From the NCBI RefSeq assembly GCF_002742625.1, contig NZ_PEBF01000001.1, positions 4,712,001 through 4,776,000 on the forward strand: a DNA stretch of 64,000 nucleotides, given 5' to 3'. The notes under the pieces were generated by a model. That model made no database searches and had not been told where the DNA came from. It worked only from the letters and a program-made list of their open reading frames with translations. This stretch comes from Caulobacter sp. FWC2. GTDB taxonomy: Bacteria > Pseudomonadota > Alphaproteobacteria > Caulobacterales > Caulobacteraceae. Made by a program: the position numbers and the translations under genes. Numbering within the stretch: the first letter of the stretch is position 1; every line of letters starts with the position of its first letter. Positions 34,942-42,655 of this stretch are shown piece after piece.

Positions 34942-35867
34942 CCTCGGGCGTCGGGAGCGCTCGCCAGGCCTATGCCGCCTGGCTGGACTACCTGACGCTG
35001 GAGCGCCGGGCCTCGCCGCGCACGGTGCGGGCCTATGGCGACAACGTCCTGGCCTATCTGAACTTCCTGGAGCGGCACCGCGGGGAGAGCGTCAGCCTCT
35101 CGGCCATGGGCGAGATCTCGGCCGCCGACCTGCGCGGCTATCTGGCCTTCCGCCGCCAGGGAGAGGACGCCCTGGCCCCGCGCTCGATCAGCCAGGCCCT
35201 GTCGTCGATCCGCGCCTTCCACCGCTATCTCGATCAGCGCCACGGCGTGGCCAACGCCGCCGTCGAGCTGGTGCGCGGCCCGCGCCTGAAGATCGGCCTG
35301 CCGCGTCCCGTCTCCGAGGACCAGGCGCGCGACCTGATCACCGAGGCGGCCGGCGACACCGAGCGCGAGCCCTGGGAGACCGCCCGCGACGAGGCGGTGC
35401 TGACCCTGCTGTGGGGCTGCGGCCTGCGGATCAGCGAGGCGCTTTCGCTGACTTTCTCACAGGCCCCGCTGGGGCAGGCCATTCGCATCACCGGCAAGGG
35501 CGGCAAGACCCGCATCACGCCCGTGCTGGACGCTGTACGACACGCCATCGACGTCTATCTGAACGAGCTGCCGTTCGTGCTGACCGCCGACGAGCCGCTG
35601 TTCCGGGCCAAGCGTGGCGGACCGCTGTCGCCCCGCCACGTCCAGAGTCTGGTCCAGACCCTGCGCGGACGTCTCGGCCTCTCGGATCGGGTGACGCCAC
35701 ACGCCTTCCGCCACGCCTTCGCGACCCACCTGCTGGGCGCGGGCGCGGACCTGCGGGCCATCCAGGACTTGCTGGGTCACGCCTCGCTGTCGACGACCCA
35801 GCGCTACACCCAGGTCGACGCGGCTGGCCTTCTGGCCGCCTACCAGGCCGCTCATCCCAAGGCGTGA
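34938..35867 (+). CDS. xerC: Tyrosine recombinase XerC
   Basis: A 309-residue tyrosine recombinase. The N-terminal core-binding domain (about 5-105) is followed by the catalytic domain. Catalytic residues are visible: Arg in GLRISEAL, Lys in TGKGGKTR, His and Arg in HAFRHAFATHLL, His in LLGHASLS, and the nucleophile Tyr in TTQRYTQV. It acts with XerD at the dif site to resolve chromosome dimers. The GTG at 34938 overlaps the DUF484 stop (GTGA) and is the likely start, as the family N-terminus needs it. Confidence 0.92.
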   Translation: MTSGVGSARQAYAAWLDYLTLERRASPRTVRAYGDNVLAYLNFLERHRGESVSLSAMGEISAADLRGYLAFRRQGEDALAPRSISQALSSIRAFHRYLDQRHGVANAAVELVRGPRLKIGLPRPVSEDQARDLITEAAGDTEREPWETARDEAVLTLLWGCGLRISEALSLTFSQAPLGQAIRITGKGGKTRITPVLDAVRHAIDVYLNELPFVLTADEPLFRAKRGGPLSPRHVQSLVQTLRGRLGLSDRVTPHAFRHAFATHLLGAGADLRAIQDLLGHASLSTTQRYTQVDAAGLLAAYQAAHPKA

Positions 35868-35918
35868 GACACGCGATCGAGCGCCTGGATGCAGCGGCGC
35901 CCCACGCAACCTTGGGCA

Positions 35919-35933
35919 TTAACCGCGACTTTA
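35919..35933 (+). promoter_or_regulatory. Possible CtrA box upstream of the chemoreceptor
   Basis: The sequence TTAA-N7-TTTA matches the CtrA consensus TTAA-N7-TTAA with one difference. It lies 79-93 bases before the chemoreceptor start codon, a position consistent with control by the Caulobacter cell-cycle regulator CtrA. Flagellar and chemotaxis genes are frequent CtrA targets there. Confidence 0.4.
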
Positions 35934-36011
35934 CGTGACTCTGATTTCTAGCTGCCAAGAGCGTTTCCGCCGGGCCCTCCCCCCACTCGCCCGCGCCGCA
36001 TGAGGCCTGTG

Positions 36012-38000
36012 ATGAAGTTCGACGACCTGAAGATTTCCACCAAGGTTATGACGCCGGCGATCGTGCTGGCCCTGGTCGCCCTGGCCTGCGTCGGCACGGG
36101 CGTGTGGCAGGTCAAGACCGTCGAGCGGGCCGCCCAGGCCCTGGTCGACGAGCGCGCGCCCACGGAGCTGAACACCGCCCGCTTCAATCGCCAGGTCGCC
36201 ACCGTCGGCTACGCCGCCTATCGCACCATCGCCAACGACGGCGCGTCGGACGCCGCCAAGTCGGGCTCGGACGACATCGAAACGGCCTTCGCCCAAGGCA
36301 ACGCCTTCCTCGACGCCGCCGTCAAGGCCGACCCCGACTCGGCCAAGGACATCAACGCCTTCCGCACGCGCTTCAAGGCGGTCCACGACAACGCCCGCGC
36401 CGGCGCGGATATGGGCCTGCAGAACGCCAAGGAAGCCGCCATCATGATGATGGGCGGCATCGACACCGATATCGCCAAGCTGACCACGGACGTGGCGACC
36501 TGGATCGACCATCACAACAAAGAAACCCAGGGCATGATCGCCCAGGCCAAGAAGGACAGCGCCACCGGCGCCATCGTGCTGCTGCTGTTCGGCGCGCTCT
36601 CGGCCAGCGCGGCCATGCTGTACGCCATGTGGGTGGGTTCGGCGAAGATCGCCAAGCCGCTGATCAGCCTCTCCAAGACCATGGAAGTCCTGGCCCAGGG
36701 CAGCGTCGACGTCGATGTCAACGGCGCGGACCGCAAGGATGAGGTCGGCGCCATGGCCCGCTCGGTCCAGGTGTTCAAGGACAACGCCCTGGCCCTGCGC
36801 ACCGCCGAAGCCGCCCAGCAGCGCGCCAGCGCCGAGACGGAATCCGAGCGCCGCCGCAACCAGGAAATCGCCGAGGCTTCGGCCAAGGAGCAGGCCTTCG
36901 TGATGGAAGCCATCGCCACCGGCCTCGCCCGCCTGTCGGACGGCGACCTGACCTACCGCCTCGAACAGGAATTCCCGGACGCCTACAAGCGCCTGCGCAT
37001 GGACTTCAACGGCGCCATCGGCCAGTTGGAAGACGCCATGGGCACCATCGTCCACGCCGCCAACAGCATCGGTGCGGGTTCGGACGAGATCGCCTCGGCC
37101 GCCGACGACCTGTCGCGCCGCAGCGAGCAGCAGGCCGCCAGCCTGGAAGAGACCGCCGCCGCCCTCGACGAGATCACGGCCACGGTGAAGCGCTCGTCGG
37201 CCGGCGCTCAGGAAGCCTCCAAGGTGGTCGGCTCGACCCGCGGCGACGCCGAGCGCTCCAGCATCGTGGTCCGCAACGCCGTCGAGGCCATGAACCAGAT
37301 CGAGAAGTCGTCGCAGTCGATCAGCCAGATCATCGGCGTCATCGACGAGATCGCCTTCCAGACCAACCTGCTGGCGCTTAACGCCGGCGTCGAAGCGGCT
37401 CGCGCCGGTGAAGCCGGTCGCGGCTTCGCGGTCGTCGCCCAGGAAGTGCGGGCCCTGGCCCAGCGCTCGGCCGACGCCGCCAAGGAGATCAAGACCCTGA
37501 TCTCGACCTCGTCGCAGCAGGTCAACCAAGGCGTCTCGATGGTCGGCCAGACCGGCGAGGCCCTGCAGGCCATCGCCAGCAAGGTCAGCGAGATCGACGC
37601 CCTGGTCAGCGAGATCGCGGCCTCGGGCCAGGAGCAGGCCACCGGCCTCAACCAGGTCAACGCCGCCGTCAACCAGATGGACCAGACCGTCCAGCAGAAC
37701 GCCGCCATGGTCGAGCAGTCGACCGCCGCCTCGCACGCCCTGAAGGGCGAGGCCGGCAACCTGATGCAGATGATCGGCCGCTTCCGCGTCAATGGCGCGA
37801 CCGCGACCATGACCCAGAGCGCCAGCCGCTCGACCCACCGTCTGGCCACCCCGGCGCCCGCACCCCGCGCCGCGCCGGCTCCCAGCCGTGGTCCGGCCCT
37901 GGCCAGCACGGTCAGCCGCCCGGGCGTCAATCCGGTCGCCGCCGCCCAGGCCAAGCTGGCCAAGGCCGTCGGCGCCAGCGAGGACTGGGAAGAGTTCTGA
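36012..38000 (+). CDS. Methyl-accepting chemotaxis protein
   Basis: A 662-residue chemoreceptor. TM1 (about 13-33), a periplasmic helical sensor domain (about 35-190) and TM2 (about 192-213) are followed by HAMP-type linkers (about 214-350) and a methyl-accepting signalling domain. The hairpin tip [20 protein letters not shown] lies near residue 440-460. The C-terminus (EDWEEF) resembles the NWETF pentapeptide that docks CheR and CheB. The start at 36012 is preferred because GAGG lies 7 bases upstream; an in-frame ATG at 36000 is less well placed. The ligand is unknown. Confidence 0.93.
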   Translation: MKFDDLKISTKVMTPAIVLALVALACVGTGVWQVKTVERAAQALVDERAPTELNTARFNRQVATVGYAAYRTIANDGASDAAKSGSDDIETAFAQGNAFLDAAVKADPDSAKDINAFRTRFKAVHDNARAGADMGLQNAKEAAIMMMGGIDTDIAKLTTDVATWIDHHNKETQGMIAQAKKDSATGAIVLLLFGALSASAAMLYAMWVGSAKIAKPLISLSKTMEVLAQGSVDVDVNGADRKDEVGAMARSVQVFKDNALALRTAEAAQQRASAETESERRRNQEIAEASAKEQAFVMEAIATGLARLSDGDLTYRLEQEFPDAYKRLRMDFNGAIGQLEDAMGTIVHAANSIGAGSDEIASAADDLSRRSEQQAASLEETAAALDEITATVKRSSAGAQEASKVVGSTRGDAERSSIVVRNAVEAMNQIEKSSQSISQIIGVIDEIAFQTNLLALNAGVEAARAGEAGRGFAVVAQEVRALAQRSADAAKEIKTLISTSSQQVNQGVSMVGQTGEALQAIASKVSEIDALVSEIAASGQEQATGLNQVNAAVNQMDQTVQQNAAMVEQSTAASHALKGEAGNLMQMIGRFRVNGATATMTQSASRSTHRLATPAPAPRAAPAPSRGPALASTVSRPGVNPVAAAQAKLAKAVGASEDWEEF

Positions 38001-38085
38001 TCCCGCACCGCTCAGGCGGCCCACCAAGTTCAGTAAGCGTAAGCGCCCGCCCCTCGGGCGTTCCTCCCCTCGAAGACGCGTACAG

Positions 38086-38112
38086 CCCCGCCGGTCCGCC
38101 GGCGGGGTTTTT
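38086..38112 (+). terminator. Rho-independent terminator after the chemoreceptor
   Basis: A perfect 9-base stem (CCCCGCCGG / CCGGCGGGG) with a 4-base loop and five T residues lies 86 bases after the chemoreceptor stop. Confidence 0.93.
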
Positions 38113-38124
38113 CATTCGGGGCGA

Positions 38125-38502
38125 TCAGCGTCCGACGTTGAAGCGGACGGTCGAGGAGACGGGGCAGCCGTCCTCCGTGCGCAGCACGGTCAGCGTATGG
38201 TTGGCCATCGGCAGATCGCCCTATCGCGTGGCCTTCTCCGACTGCCGGCGGGCCAGCGCCTTGGGCGAAGCAAAAGCCTCGTCCGGCGCGCCCTGGGCGT
38301 TCTGAAGGCCGTTGGCGCCGCAGTGGGCGATGCGATTTAGGCGAGCCTTCCAGGCCTCGACTTGCCTATCGCTCAGCAAGGTCTCGGGCGGCGCACGGCG
38401 CGGCCGCGCCTTGATCGGCGGCTTAGCCAGCGGCGTGGCCGGAAACTCGGCGGACGGCGCGGCCTGGAGGGCGGTGGCGAGGATCAACGCGGACAAAAGC
38501 AT
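38125..38502 (-). pseudogene. Small secreted protein interrupted by an in-frame TAG
   Basis: The frame starts MLLSALILATALQAAPS (a signal peptide), continues for 93 codons and meets TAG at 38221-38223. Without changing frame it runs on for 31 more codons that look coding (GDLPMANHTLTVLRTEDGCP, then SSTVRFNVGR) to a TGA. The extension has a beta-strand pattern and a Cys that could pair with the upstream one (AHCGAN). So either the TAG is a nonsense mutation that truncated a 124-residue protein, or the short form is functional. No family was recognised. Confidence 0.55.
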
Positions 38503-38593
38503 GGCGGGGCTCCGTTGCCGAAACCCCGCCACTCTACGTCCGATTGACGAACGTGGTCATCACTTATCGTAAAGACCCGTTACGCGTGCCGTC

Positions 38594-39994
38594 CTAGGCC
38601 TGGGTCACCCAGCCCTCGACGCCCATGGCCGCCTGGCGCAGGGCTTCCGAGCGGGTCGGGTGCGGGTGGCAGGTGCGGGCCACGTCTTCCGAGGCGCCGC
38701 CGAACTCCATGGCCACGCAGTATTCGGCGATCATGTCGCCGACGTTCGGGCCGACCATGTGGGCGCCCAGGATGCGGTCGGTCTTGGCGTCGGCCAGCAC
38801 CTTCACGAAGCCGTCGGTCTCGTGGTTGATCTTGGCGCGGCTGTTGGCCAGGAACGGGAACTTGCCGACCTTGTAGGCGACGCCCGCGGCCTTCAGCTCG
38901 TCCTCGGTCTTGCCGACCGTGGCGACTTCCGGGCTGGTGTAAACGACGCCCGGGATGATGTCGTAGTTCACGTGGCCGGCCTTGCCCGCGATCAGTTCGA
39001 TGCAGGCGATGGCCTCGTCCTCGGCCTTGTGGGCCAGCATCGGACCCGAGGTGACGTCGCCGACCACCCACACGCCGGCCACGCCGGTCTTGTAGTGGTC
39101 GTTGGCGATCATGCCGCGCTTGTCCGGCGTGATGCCGACCGTTTCCAGGCCCAGGCCCTGGGTGAACGGGCGGCGGCCGATGGCGACCAGCACGTAGTCA
39201 GCCTCGATCGTGGCGGCCTCGCCGCCCGCGACCGGCTCGTGGGTCAGCTTCACGCCCTTGGCGCCGGCTTCGGCGCCAGTGACCTTTGCGCCCAACTGGA
39301 ACTTGAAGCCCTGCTTGGTCAGGATCTTCTGGAAGGCGGTGGCGACCTCGGTGTCCGTGCCCGGCAGGATGCGGTCCAGATATTCGACGACGGTGACTTC
39401 GGCGCCCAGGCGCTTCCACACCGAACCCAGCTCCAGGCCGATGACCCCCGCGCCAACCACGACCAGATGCTTGGGCACTTCCGGCAGCGACAGGGCGCCG
39501 GTGGAGTCGAGGATGCGCTTGTTGTCGACGCTCACGCCCGGCAGCGGGGTGGGTTCCGAGCCCGTGGCGATGACGATGTTCTTGGTCTCGAGCACGGTTT
39601 CGGTACCGTCCTCGGCCTTCACGACCACCTTGCCGGGTCCGTCGATGCGGCCCCAGCCCTTCACGTAGTCGGCCTTGTTCTTCTTCATCAGGAACTCGAC
39701 GCCCTTGGTCAGGGCTTCGACGCTCTCGGCCTTCTGGGCCATCATCTGCGGCAGGTTCAGCTTCGGCTTGACCTCGATGCCCAGCTTGGCGAACTCAGGA
39801 CCGACGGCGGCCTGGTACATTTCCGAAGCGTGCAGCAGGGCCTTGGAGGGCATGCAGCCCACGTTCAGGCAGGTGCCGCCCAGCTTGCCGCGGCCTTCGA
39901 CGATCGCGGTCTTCAGACCCAGCTGACCGGCGCGGATCGCCGCGTTGTAGCCACCGGGACCACCACCGATGATGACGACGTCGTACTGAGCCAT
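38594..39994 (-). CDS. lpdA: Dihydrolipoyl dehydrogenase (E3)
   Basis: A 466-residue flavoprotein. It has the FAD Rossmann start [12 protein letters not shown], the redox-active disulfide C42/C47 in [13 protein letters not shown], an NAD domain [15 protein letters not shown] near 178, and the catalytic His-Glu in CHPHPTRSE near the C-terminus. It reoxidises lipoate for 2-oxoglutarate dehydrogenase and sister complexes. It lies 1.4 kb from sucB, with two unrelated genes between. The promoter should lie in the 263-base gap 39995-40257, where no other element was recognised. Confidence 0.95.
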   Translation of the reverse strand: MAQYDVVIIGGGPGGYNAAIRAGQLGLKTAIVEGRGKLGGTCLNVGCMPSKALLHASEMYQAAVGPEFAKLGIEVKPKLNLPQMMAQKAESVEALTKGVEFLMKKNKADYVKGWGRIDGPGKVVVKAEDGTETVLETKNIVIATGSEPTPLPGVSVDNKRILDSTGALSLPEVPKHLVVVGAGVIGLELGSVWKRLGAEVTVVEYLDRILPGTDTEVATAFQKILTKQGFKFQLGAKVTGAEAGAKGVKLTHEPVAGGEAATIEADYVLVAIGRRPFTQGLGLETVGITPDKRGMIANDHYKTGVAGVWVVGDVTSGPMLAHKAEDEAIACIELIAGKAGHVNYDIIPGVVYTSPEVATVGKTEDELKAAGVAYKVGKFPFLANSRAKINHETDGFVKVLADAKTDRILGAHMVGPNVGDMIAEYCVAMEFGGASEDVARTCHPHPTRSEALRQAAMGVEGWVTQA

Positions 39995-40257
39995 GGGTCT
40001 TCGCCTTCAGGACGCGCCGAAAGCGGCGCCGGACAAAATATGGGGCCTCGCCGGCCATATTGTCAGACCTCTGGAGGCGCGTGTTCCTTAGAGGCATGCG
40101 GCCTAAAACGGAACCCGCTTTCGACGCGCCCGGCCTTGAAACTCAAGGAGAATGGCGGGTTTTTGCAAACCCGCCGCGACGACCCGCCGCAGGCCGCGCC
40201 ACAAGCTTGACATCAGCCGGCCTGGAGAGCGCCACCGGTCGGTGGCGTCTTACCAGC

Positions 40258-40953
40258 ATGACCATGCGCGTTCGCCTCATCGCCGCCCTCACCGCTATCG
40301 CCCTGAGCCTCGGCGCGCCTGTCGCCGCCTCGGCCTGGCCGGGCGCGAGCGGCGACCAGATCCCGGTGGCCAGCGCCAAGCCCGGCGACACCCTGGCGGT
40401 GTTCTATTCGGGCGACGGCGGCTGGGCGGCCCTGGATCAGGGCGTGACCCAGTACCTGGCCGACAACGGCCTGCCGACCCTGGGCGTCAATTCGCTGAGC
40501 TATTTCACCACCAAGCGATCGCCGGCAGGCGCCGCCGCCGACCTGGCCCAGGCCCTGAGAGACTACGAGCGCCTGTGGGGGCGCTCCAAGGTGACGCTGA
40601 TCGGCTATTCGTTCGGGGCCGACGCCCTGCCGGCGATCATCCCGCACTTGCCCGCCGATCTCCGCGGCCACATCGGACGCCTGGTGCTGATCGGGACCGG
40701 CCCGAACGGCGACCTGCAGTTTCACCCGACCAGCTGGCTCAACATCGCCACGCCAGACGCCTATCCGGTGCGCCCGGCGATCGCGGCCTTAGCGGGCATG
40801 AAGATCACCTGCGTCTACGGCGACGCGGAAAAGGCCGACATCTGCCCCACCCTGCCCGATGCCGAAGTCACCAAGATCCGCCTGCCCGGCGACCACCACT
40901 TCAACCGCGACTACGCGGCGCTCGGCGCGGCGGTGCTGAAGGCCAGCCGCTAG
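40258..40953 (+). CDS. AcvB/VirJ-like periplasmic hydrolase
   Basis: A 231-residue exported protein (signal peptide ending VAASA). The segments VFYSGDGGWAALDQG (about residues 48-62) and LIGYSFGADALPAI (nucleophile Ser near 120) match the C-terminal domain of AcvB and VirJ of Agrobacterium. AcvB has been shown to hydrolyse lysyl-phosphatidylglycerol, so a lipid-modification role is plausible. Here only the hydrolase half is present. The start is the ATG at 40258 or 40264. The stop overlaps the convergent DUF3088 stop. Confidence 0.82.
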   Translation: MTMRVRLIAALTAIALSLGAPVAASAWPGASGDQIPVASAKPGDTLAVFYSGDGGWAALDQGVTQYLADNGLPTLGVNSLSYFTTKRSPAGAAADLAQALRDYERLWGRSKVTLIGYSFGADALPAIIPHLPADLRGHIGRLVLIGTGPNGDLQFHPTSWLNIATPDAYPVRPAIAALAGMKITCVYGDAEKADICPTLPDAEVTKIRLPGDHHFNRDYAALGAAVLKASR

Positions 40954-41294
40954 AGCGGCGCGGGCAGTTCGTACTTCGCCGCCAGCCACCGCGTGATCGG
41001 GCGGGCGTCGCTGAGGAAGCTTAGGCCATTGGCCGTCTGGATTTCGCCGTGCGGGCCGGCGTCGGGAGAGGCCTGCGCCAGGATCAGGGTCGGAGCGTTC
41101 TGGTGCTCTTCGCCCAGGCGCTCGACCAGGGCCGGGCGCGGGCGGGGGTAGTCGACGCGGACGATGTCGAGGACCTCGCGCAGCTGCGGATAGGCGGCCA
41201 GGTAGCCTTCCATCATCGCGCAGTCGGGGCAGAAGCGCTGCTGGCCGTCTTTGTCGAAGCCCATCGCCAGCAGGTAGAGGGTGTCCTTGGCCAT
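40950..41294 (-). CDS. DUF3088 domain protein
   Basis: A 114-residue protein beginning MAKDTLYLLAMGFDKDGQQR. A thioredoxin-like N-terminus holds the CPDC pair (about residues 22-25), matching DUF3088, whose function is unknown. It follows sucB by about 70 bases and a hairpin. Its stop shares the four bases CTAG with the convergent AcvB-like gene. Confidence 0.85.
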   Translation of the reverse strand: MAKDTLYLLAMGFDKDGQQRFCPDCAMMEGYLAAYPQLREVLDIVRVDYPRPRPALVERLGEEHQNAPTLILAQASPDAGPHGEIQTANGLSFLSDARPITRWLAAKYELPAPL

Positions 41295-41312
41295 GACGGC
41301 TCCACAAGCGAA

Positions 41313-41338
41313 GAAGCCCGCCGGTGAGGGCGGGCTTC
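41313..41338 (-). terminator. Hairpin after sucB
   Basis: A 10-base stem (GAAGCCCGCC / GGCGGGCTTC) with a 6-base loop lies 26 bases after the sucB stop on the minus strand, before DUF3088. It lacks a strong U-run, so read-through into DUF3088 is possible. Confidence 0.65.
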
Positions 41339-41363
41339 TCGTTGGTTCCTAGAATGGGAGTCC

Positions 41364-42596
41364 TTAGAGGTCCAGCAGCAGACGCTGCGGGTCTTCCAGG
41401 GCTTCCTTGACCTTGACCAGGAAGGTCACGGCGCCGGCGCCGTCAACGACGCGGTGGTCGTAGGACAGGGCCAGGTACATCATCGGGCGGATCTCGATCT
41501 TGCCGTTCACGACCATGGCGCGTTCCTTGATCGCGTGCATGCCCAGGATGCCCGACTGCGGCGCGTTCAGGATCGGCGTCGACATCAGCGAGCCGTAGAT
41601 GCCGCCGTTGGTGATCGTGAAAGTGCCGCCTTGCATGTCCTCGATGGACAGCTGGCCGTCGCGGGCCTTCTTGCCCAGGGCGCCGATGGCCTTTTCGATC
41701 TCGGCCAGGTTCAGCGCGTCGGCGTCCCGGACGACCGGAACCACCAGGCCCTTGTCGGTGCCGACGGCGACGCCGATGTCGTAGTGGTTCTTGTAGACGA
41801 TGTCCGTGCCGTCGATCTCGGCGTTGACGTCCGGGATCGCCTTCAGCGCGGCCACCACGGCCTTGGTGAAGAAGGACATGAAGCCCAGCTTCACGCCGTG
41901 GCGCTTTTCGAACACGTCCTTGTACTGGGCGCGCAGAGCCATCACGGCGCTCATGTCGACCTCGTTGAAGGTCGTCAGCATGGCGGCGGTGTTCTGGGCT
42001 TCCTTCAGGCGACGGGCGATCGTCTGACGCAGGCGCGTCATCTTCACGCGCTCTTCGCGCTCATGGATCGGACGCGGCGCGGCCGGAGCGGCGGCCGGGG
42101 CCGGAGCCGAGGCGCGAGCTTCCAGGGCGGCCAGGGCGTCGCCCTTGGTCACGCGACCGTCCTTGCCGGTGCCCGCGACCTTCGACAGGTCGAGATTGTT
42201 CTCGGCGGCGACGCGGGCCGGGGCCGGGCTGACCGGCGCGGCGGCGGGCGCCGAAGCGACGGGAGCCGGGGCAGCAGCGGCGGGAGCCGGCGCGGGGGCC
42301 GGAGCCGGAGCGGCGGCCTTCGGGGCCGGGGCAGCGGCGGCCGGAGCGGCCGACGCGGTCGCGCCTTCGGTCACCACGCCCAGGATCGTGCCCGGAACGA
42401 CGGTCGCGCCTTCTTCGGCGCCGATGGCCGACAGCACGCCGTCAGCGGGCGAGGCCACTTCGAGGCTGACCTTGTCGGTCTCCAGCTCGACGAGGATCTC
42501 GTCCTTCTTCACGGCCTCCCCGACCTTCTTGGTCCAACGGGCGACCGTCGCTTCGGTGACGGATTCGCCGAGGGCGGGGGTGTTGATGTCGGCCAT
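41364..42596 (-). CDS. sucB: 2-oxoglutarate dehydrogenase E2 (dihydrolipoyl succinyltransferase)
   Basis: A 410-residue E2 subunit. One lipoyl domain with Lys42 in [11 protein letters not shown] is followed by a long Ala/Pro-rich linker, an E3-binding domain (about residues 130-165) and the acyltransferase core with DHRVVDG near 380. It transfers succinyl groups to CoA in the TCA cycle, with SucA and LpdA. It lies 59 bases after sucA on the same strand. Confidence 0.95.
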   Translation of the reverse strand: MADINTPALGESVTEATVARWTKKVGEAVKKDEILVELETDKVSLEVASPADGVLSAIGAEEGATVVPGTILGVVTEGATASAAPAAAAPAPKAAAPAPAPAPAPAAAAPAPVASAPAAAPVSPAPARVAAENNLDLSKVAGTGKDGRVTKGDALAALEARASAPAPAAAPAAPRPIHEREERVKMTRLRQTIARRLKEAQNTAAMLTTFNEVDMSAVMALRAQYKDVFEKRHGVKLGFMSFFTKAVVAALKAIPDVNAEIDGTDIVYKNHYDIGVAVGTDKGLVVPVVRDADALNLAEIEKAIGALGKKARDGQLSIEDMQGGTFTITNGGIYGSLMSTPILNAPQSGILGMHAIKERAMVVNGKIEIRPMMYLALSYDHRVVDGAGAVTFLVKVKEALEDPQRLLLDL

Positions 42597-42655
42597 GGGG
42601 CTTTCCAGGTCTCTCTTGTTTGGTCCGGCGGATGTCTAGAACGAGGTGGCGACGC

